Shown: one piece after another, positions 23,195-34,960 of the stretch
How positions within the stretch are numbered: position 1 is the stretch's first letter
Layout: each line of letters opens with the position of its first letter
Assembly: GCF_018687715.1 (NCBI RefSeq)
Contig: NC_056755.1
Span: 9,931,501 to 9,995,500, forward strand
Source of the DNA: Carya illinoinensis
Taxonomy: Eukaryota > Streptophyta > Magnoliopsida > Fagales > Juglandaceae
DNA length: 64,000 nucleotides
Reading direction: 5' to 3'
Translations under genes and position numbers: made by a program
Notes under the pieces: generated by a model
The model's input: only the letters and a program-made list of their open reading frames with translations
Database searches by the model: none
Told to the model about the DNA's origin: nothing

Positions 23195-23473
23195 ATGGAA
23201 AGGAGCAAATCATTTGCAGGGCACTACTACTCGACACCTTACTCGGACATCCGATCTGATTTCGAGAACAGGTCCAAGTCATACAGCTTCAACAGTCCTG
23301 ACGGCAGCGGCAACATAGACGGCTTAGGCAGCTCCAGCAATCCAGAGCTCGAGAGGAGGAAAAGGGTTGCAGCTTACAACATGTATGCCGTGGAAGGTAA
23401 GCTCAAATCTTCTTTGCGAAACAGCTTTAAGTGGATCAAGAGCAAGTTTACCTACAGTTTCGACGACGAGTGA
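23195..23473 (+). CDS. DUF3511 domain protein, 92 aa
   Basis: Single-exon frame. The C-terminal half holds the conserved DUF3511 blocks: RRKRVA (54-59), YNMYAVEGKLK (61-71) and SLRNSFKWIK (73-82). SKSYSFN (28-33) is the usual serine/tyrosine-rich stretch ahead of them. Proteins of this plant-specific family are about 80-120 residues, basic at the C-terminus and of unknown biochemical role. The start is the first ATG that includes the whole N-terminal region. No signal peptide or membrane segment is seen, and the frame is undamaged. Confidence 0.85.
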   Translation: MERSKSFAGHYYSTPYSDIRSDFENRSKSYSFNSPDGSGNIDGLGSSSNPELERRKRVAAYNMYAVEGKLKSSLRNSFKWIKSKFTYSFDDE

Positions 23474-24183
23474 AGATTAAAATCATATATCAGATCTCAT
23501 TTGCATGTTGTTCTCTTTTAAACGTAGGTTTTGTCTAGCTAGCCCGGTTGAACGACGTATACAGCTAGCGTACCTGTGTGCCTAATTTTCAATTCACGAT
23601 GTTTCTTTTCGTGTATCATGGGTGTAAGTACGTACGCAGGTTTTCTGGATATCACACGTCTGTTAGATCTTTGAAAGTTCTTAAATTTAGAATGGACTTG
23701 TGTCTCTTCAATATCCATTAAAATGGATCCAGTGTGGTCTACTTACCCGAAGTAGTATTTATAAAGTTTATGGGTTATCATAGGCGTGAGAATTGTTCCA
23801 GCTTAATTCATTCAAAATAAAGACGAAAGAGGAGTATTAGCTCTATACGTATCACATTTTACATACGTAAACTTATAAACCGATAGAAATCTGCTTGTAA
23901 ATCAAACATTTCTCATGTTAGTAAGGAACCTACCATTTGTCTGTAATCCACGTGACGCTGAGTAATGTTACGTATAGTTATAAAATGTATAAGTGATATT
24001 TAATCGTTTTAAAAAAAATAAAATTTATTATTAAATAATTAATTTTTTTATATGAATTTCATATTTATTTATTTATTATTATCCGATACTTAGGCACTCA
24101 CCATTGGAAGATATTTCTCGTAACCTACGAAAGCGCCGCAAGAGCCTAACCGAATCCGTACGGCATCCAAAGCAAGATTCTTT
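23474..24183. other. 3' flank of DUF3511 gene, nothing else seen
   Basis: AT-rich, no coding frame or repeat supported. Confidence 0.5.
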
Positions 24184-24564
24184 TCAGTAATGAATCCCAA
24201 ATATCCGCTCTAAATACTGCTGACTGCATTCAACAGAGTTGCCGTCGGATCGGTTTTGGCCATCGTTAATCTTAAAATGAGACCCAGTTTCGTACCCTGT
24301 GCTACTAATATTGTTGATCGCTTCCATCCCTCTTGCAAGGATCACAGGCTTATAAGGCTCAACAAGGGTGGGCTCTCCGGTCAATCGAACTCGATTATCC
24401 TCGTGCGCTAATCTTGCTTTGGTTGTCCTAATCGGCACATATTTAAGCTCCTGTTCGAACAAAACTGCTCCTCTGGTGTAATTCGCCCGGTCTATTGCTG
24501 GCAAATGCATTTGCGTGGCGATCGAATGCGATATAGTTGCTTTGGGAATGAATTTATAATACAT
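24184..24564 (-). other. 126-codon open frame, unknown
   Basis: Reads in the same direction as the kinase pseudogene and lies 3' of it. Codon use looks less AT-driven than the flanks (for example LTGEPTLVEPYKPVILARGM), which hints at former coding. No family was recognised and no splice link to the kinase exons is clear. It may be decayed 3' coding of the kinase gene, another gene's last exon, or chance. Confidence 0.25.
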
Positions 24565-24897
24565 ATCTTCAACATATTCGAGTCAGTGATTTTCTGCCAC
24601 GGTGATGTTCTAACAGAAGAATGACTTACCCTATTATTTTTCAGAGAATTATATGCATGTGATTCAGTTCATGACAAGAGTTAGAGAAATATTATATATT
24701 TGTAAAGTTTAAACTTATTCAATACAAAAAATACAGTTTATTCTTCACATACAATACAGTTATTCTGGGTTTAATAGACTGCTGTTCCTCTTCTTCACTG
24801 AAAACCTGGACCGTCTATGGCATCCCACGCAACAGAGGTTACTTATGTGGCATCTCGGGTGCCGTTGATGTGCTGATTGTGATGGGCACTGAACATA

Positions 24898-25161
24898 TTA
24901 GGGAGGATTATCCTTGATGGCCTTATCTTTGTCGAATTCATAGAGTTTTGCTATCTTTTCCAGATCTAGACTTCGGAAATCGATTGAAGAAAGAGACCTC
25001 CGATAATGAGGCAGTATTTTGCCTTCATTCGGGTTGATGATATCCCTTATGTAGGCCTGCAAGAGTGTAGGGTTCTTGATGTTCTTGAGAGCATTGGGAT
25101 GAAACTCAGTTGTTGGTGCCCCTCTTTTGATCAGAACGACCAGCTGGGGATAAGGATGCAT
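24898..25161 (-). pseudogene. possible frameshifted C-terminal coding of the kinase
   Basis: An 87-codon frame (with IKNPTLLQAYIRDIINPNEG and SLDLEKIAKLYEFDKDK) overlaps the end of the exon at 25109-25261 in another frame. Both frames are open for long stretches, which suggests one ancestral exon broken by an indel. I do not recognise the sequence as a known kinase C-terminus. Confidence 0.3.
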
Positions 25162-25261
25162 CCGAGCTTATGTCATTCCGAGTTGTTGTGACGCTAGAGG
25201 AGGCGCTGCTTCCACTGTAACCCATTTCTTGGCTCTGCATGTGTGCCTCTGCTTTCTTCCC
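25109..25261 (-). pseudogene. kinase pseudogene exon 7
   Basis: After the acceptor TTGCAG the frame reads GKKAEAHMQSQEMGYSGSSA and then ISSDASLSPAGRSDQKRG to a stop. It is phase 0, matching the end of exon 6. It is a Ser-rich C-terminal extension like those of IBS1-type kinases. Confidence 0.5.
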
Positions 25262-25977
25262 CTGCAATGAGTTTTAAGGAAAACATAAAGAAGAAAGAAG
25301 AAACTCATTTATATGCAGCGGCATGTGCTCGGTACGCCATTGAAAGAAGAAGAGGTAGTTCAAGTGGATTCAAACTATTCTTCATGTTGTTTATCTTAGA
25401 TTTTTCATTTTGATTGATGTAATGCCTTAGTAGTTTTTCATGTAAATGGTTAACCTATGAAATCATTTAATATGCGACAGAATTATTGGTATGATTAGAG
25501 ATAAACAATTAATGATGAATATTTCTCATATGACCACAGAATACAGATATGAATTAAGATTTTCAGCTCTACTATATCCCCCTATTTTCTTAATACCAAG
25601 CTCAACAAGTAGGTAAAGATTCATTTCATATGGTAATTCAAATTCGCGATGAGAAGTAATGTTTCTCTTGAATTGCTCATATAGATTAAACCAAACATCT
25701 TCTATAAAAGCACTGTAAAAGTTTCTGTGATGCACAGCCATCAAATGAACTAGATATACCAAGCAAGTCTGACTTCACATCCGTGGCCCTGCCCTATTAC
25801 CATCTCCATATGTTATTTTTTATCCGGTATTGCTTAGATTTGAATATATATTCTCCTTGCATACGCAACGAAATTCCATCGTCCTAAAAAAAAAAAAAAA
25901 ACGTCACTCTTAATGGAAGTATAATTTCAACTGAAGATGTTGCTCTAGGGTGCTGATCTCAAGGTGATACATCTTAC

Positions 25978-26086
25978 CTCTTTATTAGAGTCAAAATCTT
26001 CAGTGGGTTGCTCAATGATCAGTTTCTTTCCCTGATGACCATCATCTTTTGTTCGAGTTGATTGTTTTGTTTTAGAAGTCCTGCGC
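25978..26086 (-). pseudogene. kinase pseudogene exon 6
   Basis: Runs from acceptor TTATAG to donor GAG followed by GTAAGA. Encodes RRTSKTKQSTRTKDDGHQGK and KLIIEQPTEDFDSNKE, a basic then acidic segment after the catalytic domain. It looks undamaged. Confidence 0.55.
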
Positions 26087-26248
26087 CTATAAGATGGAAA
26101 ATCACAAGAAGTAAATTCATGGAGTTACAGCCCACAGAACATACTAAGTTGCTTAAGGTTTTGGTAGGAGACATCATGATAGTTACATAGATTTATTCAT
26201 CACATCATTGAGGAAAATAATTTCACATTATAAACTAAAATCATACAT

Positions 26249-26333
26249 CTTCTGATCACGGGTTTTAGATTGATTCTTCTTTTTCCTGGGAATTGGTAGA
26301 GCTGAAAGATTGCAGGCCAATGGGCTTGAAGTA
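26249..26333 (-). pseudogene. kinase pseudogene exon 5, frameshifted
   Basis: Starts YFK in one frame, then in another reads LACNLSALPIP and KTRDQK. This is the end of the CDK catalytic domain (the YF..P..C..S.LP block). The acceptor AG expected before TACTTC is missing and the donor position reads AT instead of GT. Confidence 0.55.
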
Positions 26334-26762
26334 AAGAACAGAAAGCAGAAGAAAAAAAAAAGCCTCAGAATAAAGCATAAATTTTCTTTTGTGATGTAAT
26401 TTTATAAAAGCAGGAGGAAGATAATAGAAAGTAGTCATTAGGAACACTTGTATTCCTCTTTAGCTATTTCTTTGTTCATTTTGCTTCTGGAATAAGCCTA
26501 AACAGCATATGCTTCAAGTTTAAGATGGCCTTACATTATTTCTCCCTTGTGCTTCTATTAAACTTTAATCAATTACATGGAGCAAAGTACCCTTCATATC
26601 CTAAAATCTTCCCTAATACTAGTAAGTCCAGCACCAGAACCTTCCAATTTTAAACTCTTAGTACAAAGTTTTGGTTATACCAAAGAAAAGTGCTGAAATG
26701 TCATTATACCGCTGGCAATGAGCACAGAGAAAGAGCTTGCCAGCTATTATATTTATACTCAC

Positions 26763-26982
26763 TTCACTATGGAGAGCAGAAGCAGCACTGCCACGACAGG
26801 TTGGGTCTAGAGCAAGAAGTGTAGTCAAAAGGCCAAATGAAAGGTGGTAAGGGGCTGAAGGCTTCTTCAAAACTGGGCCTATAATGCCGCGGTGGACGGA
26901 AGCTTGCTGGTAGCTTCATTTTGTTCCAGTAATCCACTGAGGGTGAACCACAAAGTTTGAAGATCCTATGAAGCTGCTCAAC
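26763..26982 (-). pseudogene. kinase pseudogene exon 4 (CDK subdomains X-XI), frameshifted
   Basis: After acceptor ACACAG it reads VEQLHRIFKLCGSPSVDYW and RPSFEEAFSPLPP. A one-base shift then leads to SFGLLTTLLALDPTCRGSAA and ALHSE before the donor GTGAGT. The conserved LLALDP..RG..A.AL.SE block identifies the C-lobe. The extra base lies in a T-run near 26838-26842. Confidence 0.75.
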
Positions 26983-27132
26983 CTGTGTACAATAGAGGTA
27001 GAACTTAAAAACAGCCAGTGTAGAATCATTGCACGCATATCCTTAAAGAAAAGTAGTAAATATGCAATGCATGCATGGAACAGAATCTATCCAATTTTTC
27101 TTCTGGATTTGTATTATTAAAGGCGGTTCTAC

Positions 27133-27189
27133 CTCTGTTCTCCCAGGCATAAATGGTCTTCCAACAAACATCTTTGCCAATAGGCATCC
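27133..27189 (-). pseudogene. kinase pseudogene exon 3, distal piece
   Basis: Encodes GCLLAKMFVGRPFMPGRTE up to the donor GTAGAA, the CDK block following DLWSAG. Its other half lies 6.7 kb away at 33924-34184. The CATCC at 27185-27189 is the left target duplication of the LTR pair. Confidence 0.75.
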
Positions 27190-30100
27190 TGTAACAGCCC
27201 GCTAGAAATTCAATTGTGAAATTTCTATTAATTTTAGGAACCTCGTGAAGACCCTATAAGTTTTCACGAATCCATTAATCGTATAGGTTTTTGTCTAACT
27301 ACATAGTTAGTGTTATTATTTACTATGGTATTAGAAGTGTGTTTTTTATTATTGGAGATAGTTAGAAGTGTCAAAATGTATAATGGTTTGTGCCATTAGA
27401 CTCGGAGGGTTATTTAAGGTCTTATGGCGCAATAACATTTTTTCATAATTTCGGGCGAAACGTCTGTTCAAAACTGTAGATATTAATGGATAAAAATATC
27501 TTAAGCTAATTTTGTAGATATTATTGGATAAAAATATTTTAAGCTAATTTCGTGGATATTATTGGGTAAAAATATCTTGAGTTGATTTTTGTAGATATTA
27601 TTAGGTAAGAGAGTCCTACACTCCACTCTCACTCCGGTAAGAGAGTCCTACACTTAACTCTCACTCCAGCCTCATCTCTTCCATATCTCATCCACAAGTA
27701 TCTCCAGCCACCCCTCCCCACGAAATTATCTTCATTTACGCTTTCCATTGAAAGAATACCAAACACTCTCTCTCGGACAGCTTTTAGGAGTTCTTTTGCA
27801 CACCCATTTCGAAGCTTTTGTAAGTGTTTTATCATAAAGTCTCCTTCATATAAGTTGTTCCTCTTTGAGTCTAGTTTCCGTAGATATATTTTTCGTATCA
27901 TTCCATGGTCATTTGGTCAGTCAAAAGTATTTTTAACCATAGAAAGGTCATTCTGGGCGTGAATCTGGAGAGTATGTTATAGTTTGGAGTTTTTGACCAA
28001 GCTAACGGATAGATATTGGTCCGAAATTTTTATGAAGTATTGTTAACATGTATATATGACTATTGATTGAGGATTTTTGCATGATTAAAGGTTTTGATGA
28101 ACGATTTTCTTAGATTTAGAAACTGGAAGAGGAAAAACAGTTTCTGTTTTGAGAAAGTTTAACTCTTTGGTGGTCTAAACCTATTCTAATGACTTTGATA
28201 ATTTTATTGGAGGATCCTAAGCATCTTATATACATGTTATATTATTATTTTGAAGATATTTGATGTTAGTTTCAAAGATATGAAATTTTATGTAAAGAGA
28301 TATTCAGATAAGCCAAAGTGTGGATGTTATTGGCTAAATTTATGTTTTGGTTAATTTTTAACCATGTGATCTTGAATTAGAAGCTTATATATGTTTTAGG
28401 ACATCTTTTTAAACCATGTGATGGTTTGGTTTGAAGATCACATATTTATAAGTCATAGATCAAAAGGTTGATCAAAACAAGTTGGAAACAAAAATCAATA
28501 GAAATAGCATATGAGAATTTCGGCCCTATGGAGTTTTAATAGTTGTGATTAGTTTTAAATTTTTCTAAATTGATATTTGAATTGAGGATAAAATTTATAT
28601 GAGGCATGTAAATTTTGGTGATTTTTAGAGTTAGTATGCAAAATCCTTAAGTTATGGGTAAAACGGTCATTTTCCTACACGCAGAGAGTAAAATAGAAAT
28701 TTTACTCTTTAAGTTAATATTTTTCCATATTTCAAATTATTAGTGATTTAGTGCTAACTTTTAGAATCGCTAACTACAGTTCCTCGTAATCGCGCTTAAA
28801 GTTTTATAAGAAACGCGAAGATCAAGGTAAGTTAGCTTTTAACTTACTAGCAGTCTACTGTGTATGTGTGCTAAGTAAAGGAACTATAGTGTATGTATGT
28901 ATGTTATCATATATTTCATGCCATGCCAAGTTATCACGTAATTGTCTATTATACAGAATTTATTCTGTCATCAATTTTTATCTGTTACATAATATATTCT
29001 GTTATGTATTACTGTACATTACAAGTACGTCATGCTAAGTATGTCATCTATTACATGTAAGTCAAGTCATGTAATATTCACTGTTACAAGTATGTCATGT
29101 TAAATATGTTGTCTATTATATGTTATGCCATGTTACGAAATGTTTCTATCTCAAGTTGGTCATGTATTCTAAGTATGTTCAAGTCACGTTATGTTACGTC
29201 AGGACTTCAGTCCTTTCGTATTCCAGTCACATTTCATCTTGAGTACATTATGATGTGTAGAATACATGAGGCCACAACAACTGTGGAGTATGTATTTAAC
29301 TACAATTGTGATGCGTAAAATACATGGGGCCACAACAACTGTGGAGTATGTATTTTTAATGTTAAGTCAAGTTTGTGTAGAATACATGGGGCCACAACAA
29401 CTGTGGAGTATGTATTTACACATAGAATACATGGGGCCACAACAACTGTGGAGTATGTATTTTTCATGTTAAGTCAAGTTTGTATAGAATACATGGGGCC
29501 ACAACAACTGTGGAGTATGTATTTTTAATGTTAAGTCAAGTTTGTGTAGAATACATGGGGCCACAACAACTGTAGAGTATGTATTTACACGTAGAATACA
29601 TGGGGCCACAACAACTGTGGAGTATGTATTTTTCATGTTAATTCAAGTTTCAGAGCAAGTTCATGCTAAGTCAAGTTTCAGATCAAATTCATGTCAAGTC
29701 AAGTTCAGTTCATGTTTCAATTTAAGTTATGTCAATTATGCTATGTTGTACGCTAGGTTATTCTTTAATTACTTATGAATTTGATTATGCATTTATGTTT
29801 TTACTGTCATCCATGCATCATTAGTCTGTGTGGAAGTTTTTTGTTAACTTGCTGAGATTTGTAATCAAATCTCACTGTGGTAGTCTCAACTACCATTCCT
29901 CCCGAATGGTAGATCTTGTTACAGGACCTGAAGGAGGATCAGGAGCTGACCAACTAGACACAGTCGACTGAACGACGGTGCGTCGTTAATGTTAATATAG
30001 TAGTTAAATTACTACTTGTACGATGTAGTTGCATCTCCAGTACTTTTTGGATCATAAGCATTTTGGACAAGTGTTGTGATCTTAGTTGTTCAATGGGTCT

Positions 30101-30318
30101 TTATGTATGAAGTATGTTTTAAGCAATTGAGATATTTTCAATTTGGTGCATAGTATTGCTAAAGAAAAAAATTATCCGCTGCGAATATTGCATAATGTTA
30201 GATGCATGTTAGGATTATTGCATCTTATATGTCATGAACGGGGGCAGGTAACCTTGTGTTGCATGTCTCGACGTTTCAAATGTCTGTCCGATCCCAAACG
30301 GAATTTAGGGGCGTCACA
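27190..30318 (+). mobile_element. large LTR-type element, copy 1 (3.1 kb)
   Basis: Starts TGTAACAGCCCGCTAG and ends GGGGCGTCACA. These imperfect inverted ends beginning TG and ending CA are typical of Gypsy-type LTRs. It is flanked by CATCC on both sides (27185-27189 and 30319-30323). There is no coding capacity, PBS or internal region, so it reads as a solo LTR. Compared with copy 2 it lacks about 470 bp near 28480, apparently lost between short AGTTGGA repeats, and has its own 5' variants. It contains a hairpin minisatellite at 29260-29635. Confidence 0.75.
29258..29637 (+). repeat. palindromic minisatellite in LTR copy 1, seven units
   Basis: Each unit of about 40 bases reads GAATACATGGGGCCACA, ACAAC, then TGTGGAGTATGTATT. 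CCACA pairs with TGTGG around the ACAAC loop, and AATACAT pairs with ATGTATT outside, so each unit is a hairpin. Units are separated by 5-30 bases (ACAC or TTAATGTTAAGTCAAG spacers). Open frames repeating HGATTTVEYVF are a by-product. Confidence 0.85.
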
Positions 30319-30323
30319 CATCC

Positions 30324-33300
30324 TGTAACAGCCTGCTAGAAATTCAATTGTGAAATTTCTATTAACTTTAGGAACCTCGTGAAAACCCCATAAGTTTTCA
30401 CGAATCCATTAATCGTATAGGTTTTTGTCTAACTACATAGTTAGTGTATATGGTATCATAAGTGTGTTTTTTATTATTGGAGATAGTTAGAAGTGTCAAA
30501 ATGTATTATGGTTTGTGCCATTAGACTCGGAGGGTTATTTAAAGTCTTATGGCGTAATAACATTTTTTCATATTTTCGGACAAAACGTCTGTTCAAAACT
30601 GTAGATATTATTGGATAAAAAGAAATATCTTGAGGTAATTTTCATGAATATTATTGGGTAAAAATATTTTGAGTTGATTTTTATAGATATTATTAGATAA
30701 AAATATCTTAAGTTGATTTTTTGTAGATACTATTAGATAGAATATTATGAGATAATCTTTTATAGATATTTTGGGTAGGAGAAAACTACACTCAACTCTC
30801 AACTCCAGCCTCATCTCTTCCATATCTCATCTATAAGTATCTCCAGCCACCTCTCCCCACAAAATTATCTTCATTTACACTTTCCATTGAAAGAATATCA
30901 AACACTCTCTCTCGGACAGCTTTTAGGAGGTCTTTTGCACACCCATTTCGAAGCTTTTGTGAGTATTTTATCATAAAGTCTCCTTCATATAAGTTGTTCC
31001 TTTTTTAGTCTAGTTTACGTGGATATATTATTTGTCCCATTTGAAAATCATTTGGTCAGTAAAATATTGTATAAACTATAGAAAGGTCATTCTGGAAGAT
31101 AAACTGGAAAATATGTTATAGTTTGGAGTTTTTGACCGAGCTAATGGATAGATATTGGTCCAAAATTTTTATGGAGTATTGTTAACATGTGTATATGATT
31201 ATTGGTTGAGGATTTTGCATGATTAAAGGTTTTGATGAAAGATTTTCTTAGATTTAGAAACTTAGAAACTGGAAGAGGAAAAACAGTTTCTGTTTTGAGA
31301 AAGTTTAACTCTTTGGTGGTCTAAACTTATTCCAATGACTTTGATAATTTTATTGGAGGATCCTAAGCATCTTATATACATGTTATATTATTATTTTGAA
31401 GATATTTGATGTTAGTTTCAAAGATATGAAATTTTATGCAAAGAGATATTCAGATAAGCCAAAGTGTGGATATTCTTGGCTAAATTTATGTTTTGATTAA
31501 TTTCTAACCATGTGATCTTGAATTAGAAGCTTATATATATTTTAGGACATATTTTTAAACCATGTGATGGTTTGGTTTGAAAATCATATATTTATAAGTC
31601 ATAGATCAAGAGATTTATCAAAACTAGTTGAGGAAAAAGTTTCTGTTTTTGGACTAAGTGTAAAACCAAAAACTCCAAATGTTATTTTATGATTTTGGTG
31701 ACTTTAGTTTGATGATTTAAAGCATGGTTGATGTTAGGATGATATTATGAATATGTTAGAAGTAAGATTTGATTTTTGAAATTCTTGGAGATGTTTTGAT
31801 TTAAGGTCAAAACTTGTGATTCAAGTGCTTGGATCTTTTTAGAAAAAAAGTTTAGTGTTAATTATTAGTTTTTTCTAAATGGATGTTTTAAGTATGGTTT
31901 TAAACTTAGGATTGGAAGATGTTTGTTGCAAAATTTTGGTTTAAGCATGAGTTTTGAAGTTGGAAGGAATTGCAACAAAAATCAAGGGAAATGGCCTATG
32001 GATGTTTCAGCCATAGTGTGTTCTTCATAGTTGTGTTTTGTTTTAAATTTTTCTGAGTTGATATTTAAGTTTAGGACAAAATTTACATGAGGAATGTAAA
32101 TTTTGGAAACTTTTGGAATTAGTATGCAAAATCCTTAAGTTATGGGTAAAACGGTCATTTTTCCACATATAGAAAATTTTACTCTTTAAGTTAGTATTTT
32201 CCATATTTCAAATTATTAGTGATTTAGTTCTAACTTTTAGAATCACTAATTACAGTTACTCGTGGTCGCACTTGAAGTTTTATTAGAAACGCGGAGATCG
32301 AGGTAAGTTAGTTTTTAATTTACTAGCAGTCTACTGTGTATGTGTGCTAAGTAAAGGAACTACAGTGTATGTATGTGTGTTATCATATATGTCATGCCAT
32401 GCCAAGTTATCACGTAATTGTCTATTATACAGAATTTATTCTGTCGTCAATTTTTATCTCTTACATAATATATTCTGTCAAGTAATATTATATTCAAGTA
32501 TGCCATGCTATACTTAGTACGTCATGCATACTTAGTACGTCATGCTAAGTATGCCATACTTAGTACGTCATGCTAAGTAAGTATGCCATCTATTACATAT
32601 ATGTCAAGTCATGTAATATTCACTGTTGCAAATATGTCATGTTAAATATGTTGTCTATTATATATTATGCAATGTTACGAAATATTTCTATCTCAAGTTG
32701 GTCATGTATTTCAAGTTATATTCAAGTCACGTTATGTTACGTCAGGGCTTCAATCATTTCGTATTCCAGTCACGTTTCATCTTGATTACTTATGTATGGA
32801 GTCACAGCAATTGTGATGCATACACTACGTGAGACACAACAATTATGACACGTAGAATACATGGGGCCACAACAACTGTGGAGTATGTATTTAAGCAGTT
32901 AAAGAATAAGTTTCCGTAGAATACATGGGGCCACAACAACTGTGGAGTATGTATTTACATGTAGAATACATGGGACCACAACAACTGTGGAGTATGTATT
33001 TTTCATGTTAAGTCAAGTTTGTGTAGAATACATGGGCCACAACAACTGTGGAGTATGTATTTACACGTAGAATACATGGGGCCACAACAACTGTGGAGTA
33101 TGTATTTTTCATGTTAAGTCAAGTTTGTGTAGAATACATGGGACCACAACAACGGTGGAGTATGTATTTACACGTAGAATACATGGGGCCACAACAACTG
33201 TGGAGTATGTATTTACACGTAGAATACATGGGGCCACAACAACTGTGGAGTATGTATTTTTCATGTTAATTCAAGTTTCAGATCAAGTTCATGTCAAGTC

Positions 33301-33918
33301 AAGTTCAGTTCATGTTTCAATTTAAGTTATGTCAATTATGCTATGTTGTACGCTAAGTTATGCTTTAATTACTTATGAATTTGATTATGCATTTGTGTTT
33401 TTACTGTCATGCATGCATCATTAGCTTGTGTGGAAGCTTTTTGTTAACTTACTCAGATTTGTAATCAAATCTCACTTTGGTAGTCCCAACTACCATTCCC
33501 CCCGAATGGTAGATCTTGTTACAGGACCTGAAGGAGAATCAGGAGCTGATCAACTAGACACAGTTGACTAAGCGACGGTGCGACGTCAATGTTAATATAG
33601 TAGTTAACGTAAATTACTACTTGTACAATAGAGTTGTATCTTTAGTACTTTTTGGATCATAACCATTTTAGACTAGTGTTGTGATCTATTCAATGGGTCT
33701 TTATGTATGAAGTATGTTTTAAACATTTGGGATATTTTCAATTTGGTGCATAGTATTGCTAAAGAAAAAAATTATCCGTTGCGAATATTGCATAATGTTA
33801 GATGCATGTTAGGAACATTGCATCTTATATGTCATAAACGAGGGTAGGTAACCTTGTGTTGCATGTCTCGACGCTTCAAATGTCCGTTTGATCCCAAACG
33901 GAATTTGGGAGCGCCACA
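30324..33918 (+). mobile_element. large LTR-type element, copy 2 (3.6 kb)
   Basis: Begins TGTAACAGCCTGCTAG five bases after copy 1 ends and finishes GGGAGCGCCACA, followed by CATCC at 33919-33923. It matches the 61.5 kb copy more closely than copy 1 (shared AAAGAAATATCTTGAG and TAGTTGAGGAAAAAG segments), so copies 1 and 2 are probably separate insertions. It has no coding region. It also holds the hairpin minisatellite. Confidence 0.75.
32850..33262 (+). repeat. palindromic minisatellite in LTR copy 2, eight units
   Basis: Same unit as in copy 1, starting at about 32853, 32916, 32962, 33023, 33067, 33131, 33175 and 33219. Most units keep the CCACA...TGTGG and AATACAT...ATGTATT pairings. Copy number differs from copy 1, so the array has expanded or contracted. 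Confidence 0.85.
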
Positions 33919-33923
33919 CATCC

Positions 33924-34184
33924 TGCACTCCAAAGATCAATACCAGCTCCATAATCCGTGGAGCCCAACAGTAGTTCTGGAGCCCTATACTAGAGTGTCA
34001 CCACTCAGCTTGTAAGGGAACGTTTTTGTTCAGGATTATACAAGTTTGCATGACCAAAATCAGCAATTTTCAACACTCCCCTACGGTCTATCAACTAGTT
34101 GTTGGGTTTAATGTCTCGGTGTAAAACTCCTCTTTCATGACAGTGTTGGAGACCGGAAAGTAGCTGCTGCATATAGCACTTGAC
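33924..34184 (-). pseudogene. kinase pseudogene exon 3, proximal piece (catalytic loop to T-loop)
   Basis: After acceptor TACAG the frame reads VKCYMQQLLSGLQHCHERG and LHRDIKPNN. It then has a stop (TAG, 34095-34097) and KIADFGHANLYN. Stops follow at 34005-34007 (TGA) and 33990-33992 (TAG, where YRAPE follows), and the piece ends [15 protein letters not shown] and DFG are intact, but DFGLANL has become DFGHANL. The TGA and TAG sit where R and W are expected (CGA to TGA, TGG to TAG), as cytosine-deamination decay produces. Confidence 0.85.
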
Positions 34185-34360
34185 CTGTATCAAAAGGAGA
34201 AAAAAGAAAACCCCAGATAATTGTAAGCCACATCCGGAACCATACTCCAAAAAGTCTAGTCCTTTGAAATTATTATAAAGGATTTGGACTACTCTTTTTC
34301 AAGTAATCCCATTCCACATTTCTTATACACAATCTGGCGTATTACAACCATACACAAAAG

Positions 34361-34542
34361 TGTCAAAGATAAGATGAAACTCTATGTGAATGACCGAATG
34401 AATTGGCCTTGAGATTTCTCTTTATTATATAAACTATGCCACCGAATACTATACATGGAAAGTCAATTATATACAACAAACGGTGCCTAACATTCCTCCA
34501 TAAGTTTCTTAATACGGTGCCTAATATTATTCCTCGTTGACA
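34361..34542 (-). repeat. copia 3' LTR
   Basis: 182 bp, the downstream LTR in element orientation. TG...CA ends on the plus strand as written. Confidence 0.9.
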
Positions 34543-34549
34543 GCCCCCC

Positions 34550-34960
34550 TCAAATTGATGCCCGTAAATCAACAAGCATCAATTTGTTACTTAAGAAGCA
34601 ATGTCGATGACGAGTAAGAGCCTTGGTGAAGATATCAGCGATTTGAAGTTTAGTAGAAATATGTGGAAGAGTGATAACACGAGCGTCAAATGCTTCACGG
34701 ATAGAGTGACAATCGACTTCAATATGCTTCGTGCGCTCATGATAGACAGGATTGACTGTGATCTGAATAGCACTCGTATTATCGGCATGTAGAGGTGTGG
34801 GATCGGTCTCTGAAAAATCTAGTTCAGCAAGCATACCTTGAAGCCAAATAATTTTAGAACAATCTAAAGACATCGCACGGTATTCAGATTCTATAGATGA
34901 CTTAGAAACTCTGTCTTGCTTCTTACTCTTCCAAGAGATCAATGCATTACCTAAGAACAC
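34550..34960 (-). pseudogene. copia RNase H segment
   Basis: Reads ISWKSKKQDRVSKSSIESEY, WLQGMLAELDF, LHADNTSAIQI, HERTKHIEVDCHSIRE and IADIFTKAL, the standard copia RNase H C-terminus. It is in a different frame from the upstream reverse transcriptase because of a shift near 35.09 kb, which displaces the DADWA block. Confidence 0.88.

Noticed and set aside
27629..27901. 90-codon minus-strand frame, also at 30608 and 61812-62178
   Set aside because: Antisense to the large LTRs. Copies differ by indels and stop codons, with no known domain.
29258..33262. CRISPR-like array of repeats and spacers
   Set aside because: Units are imperfect, spacers repeat each other, and the context is a plant LTR.
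29266..33325. Proteins with repeated HGATTTVEYVF units
   Set aside because: They are translations of the palindromic minisatellite in non-coding LTRs; several frames overlap and none has flanking coding sequence.
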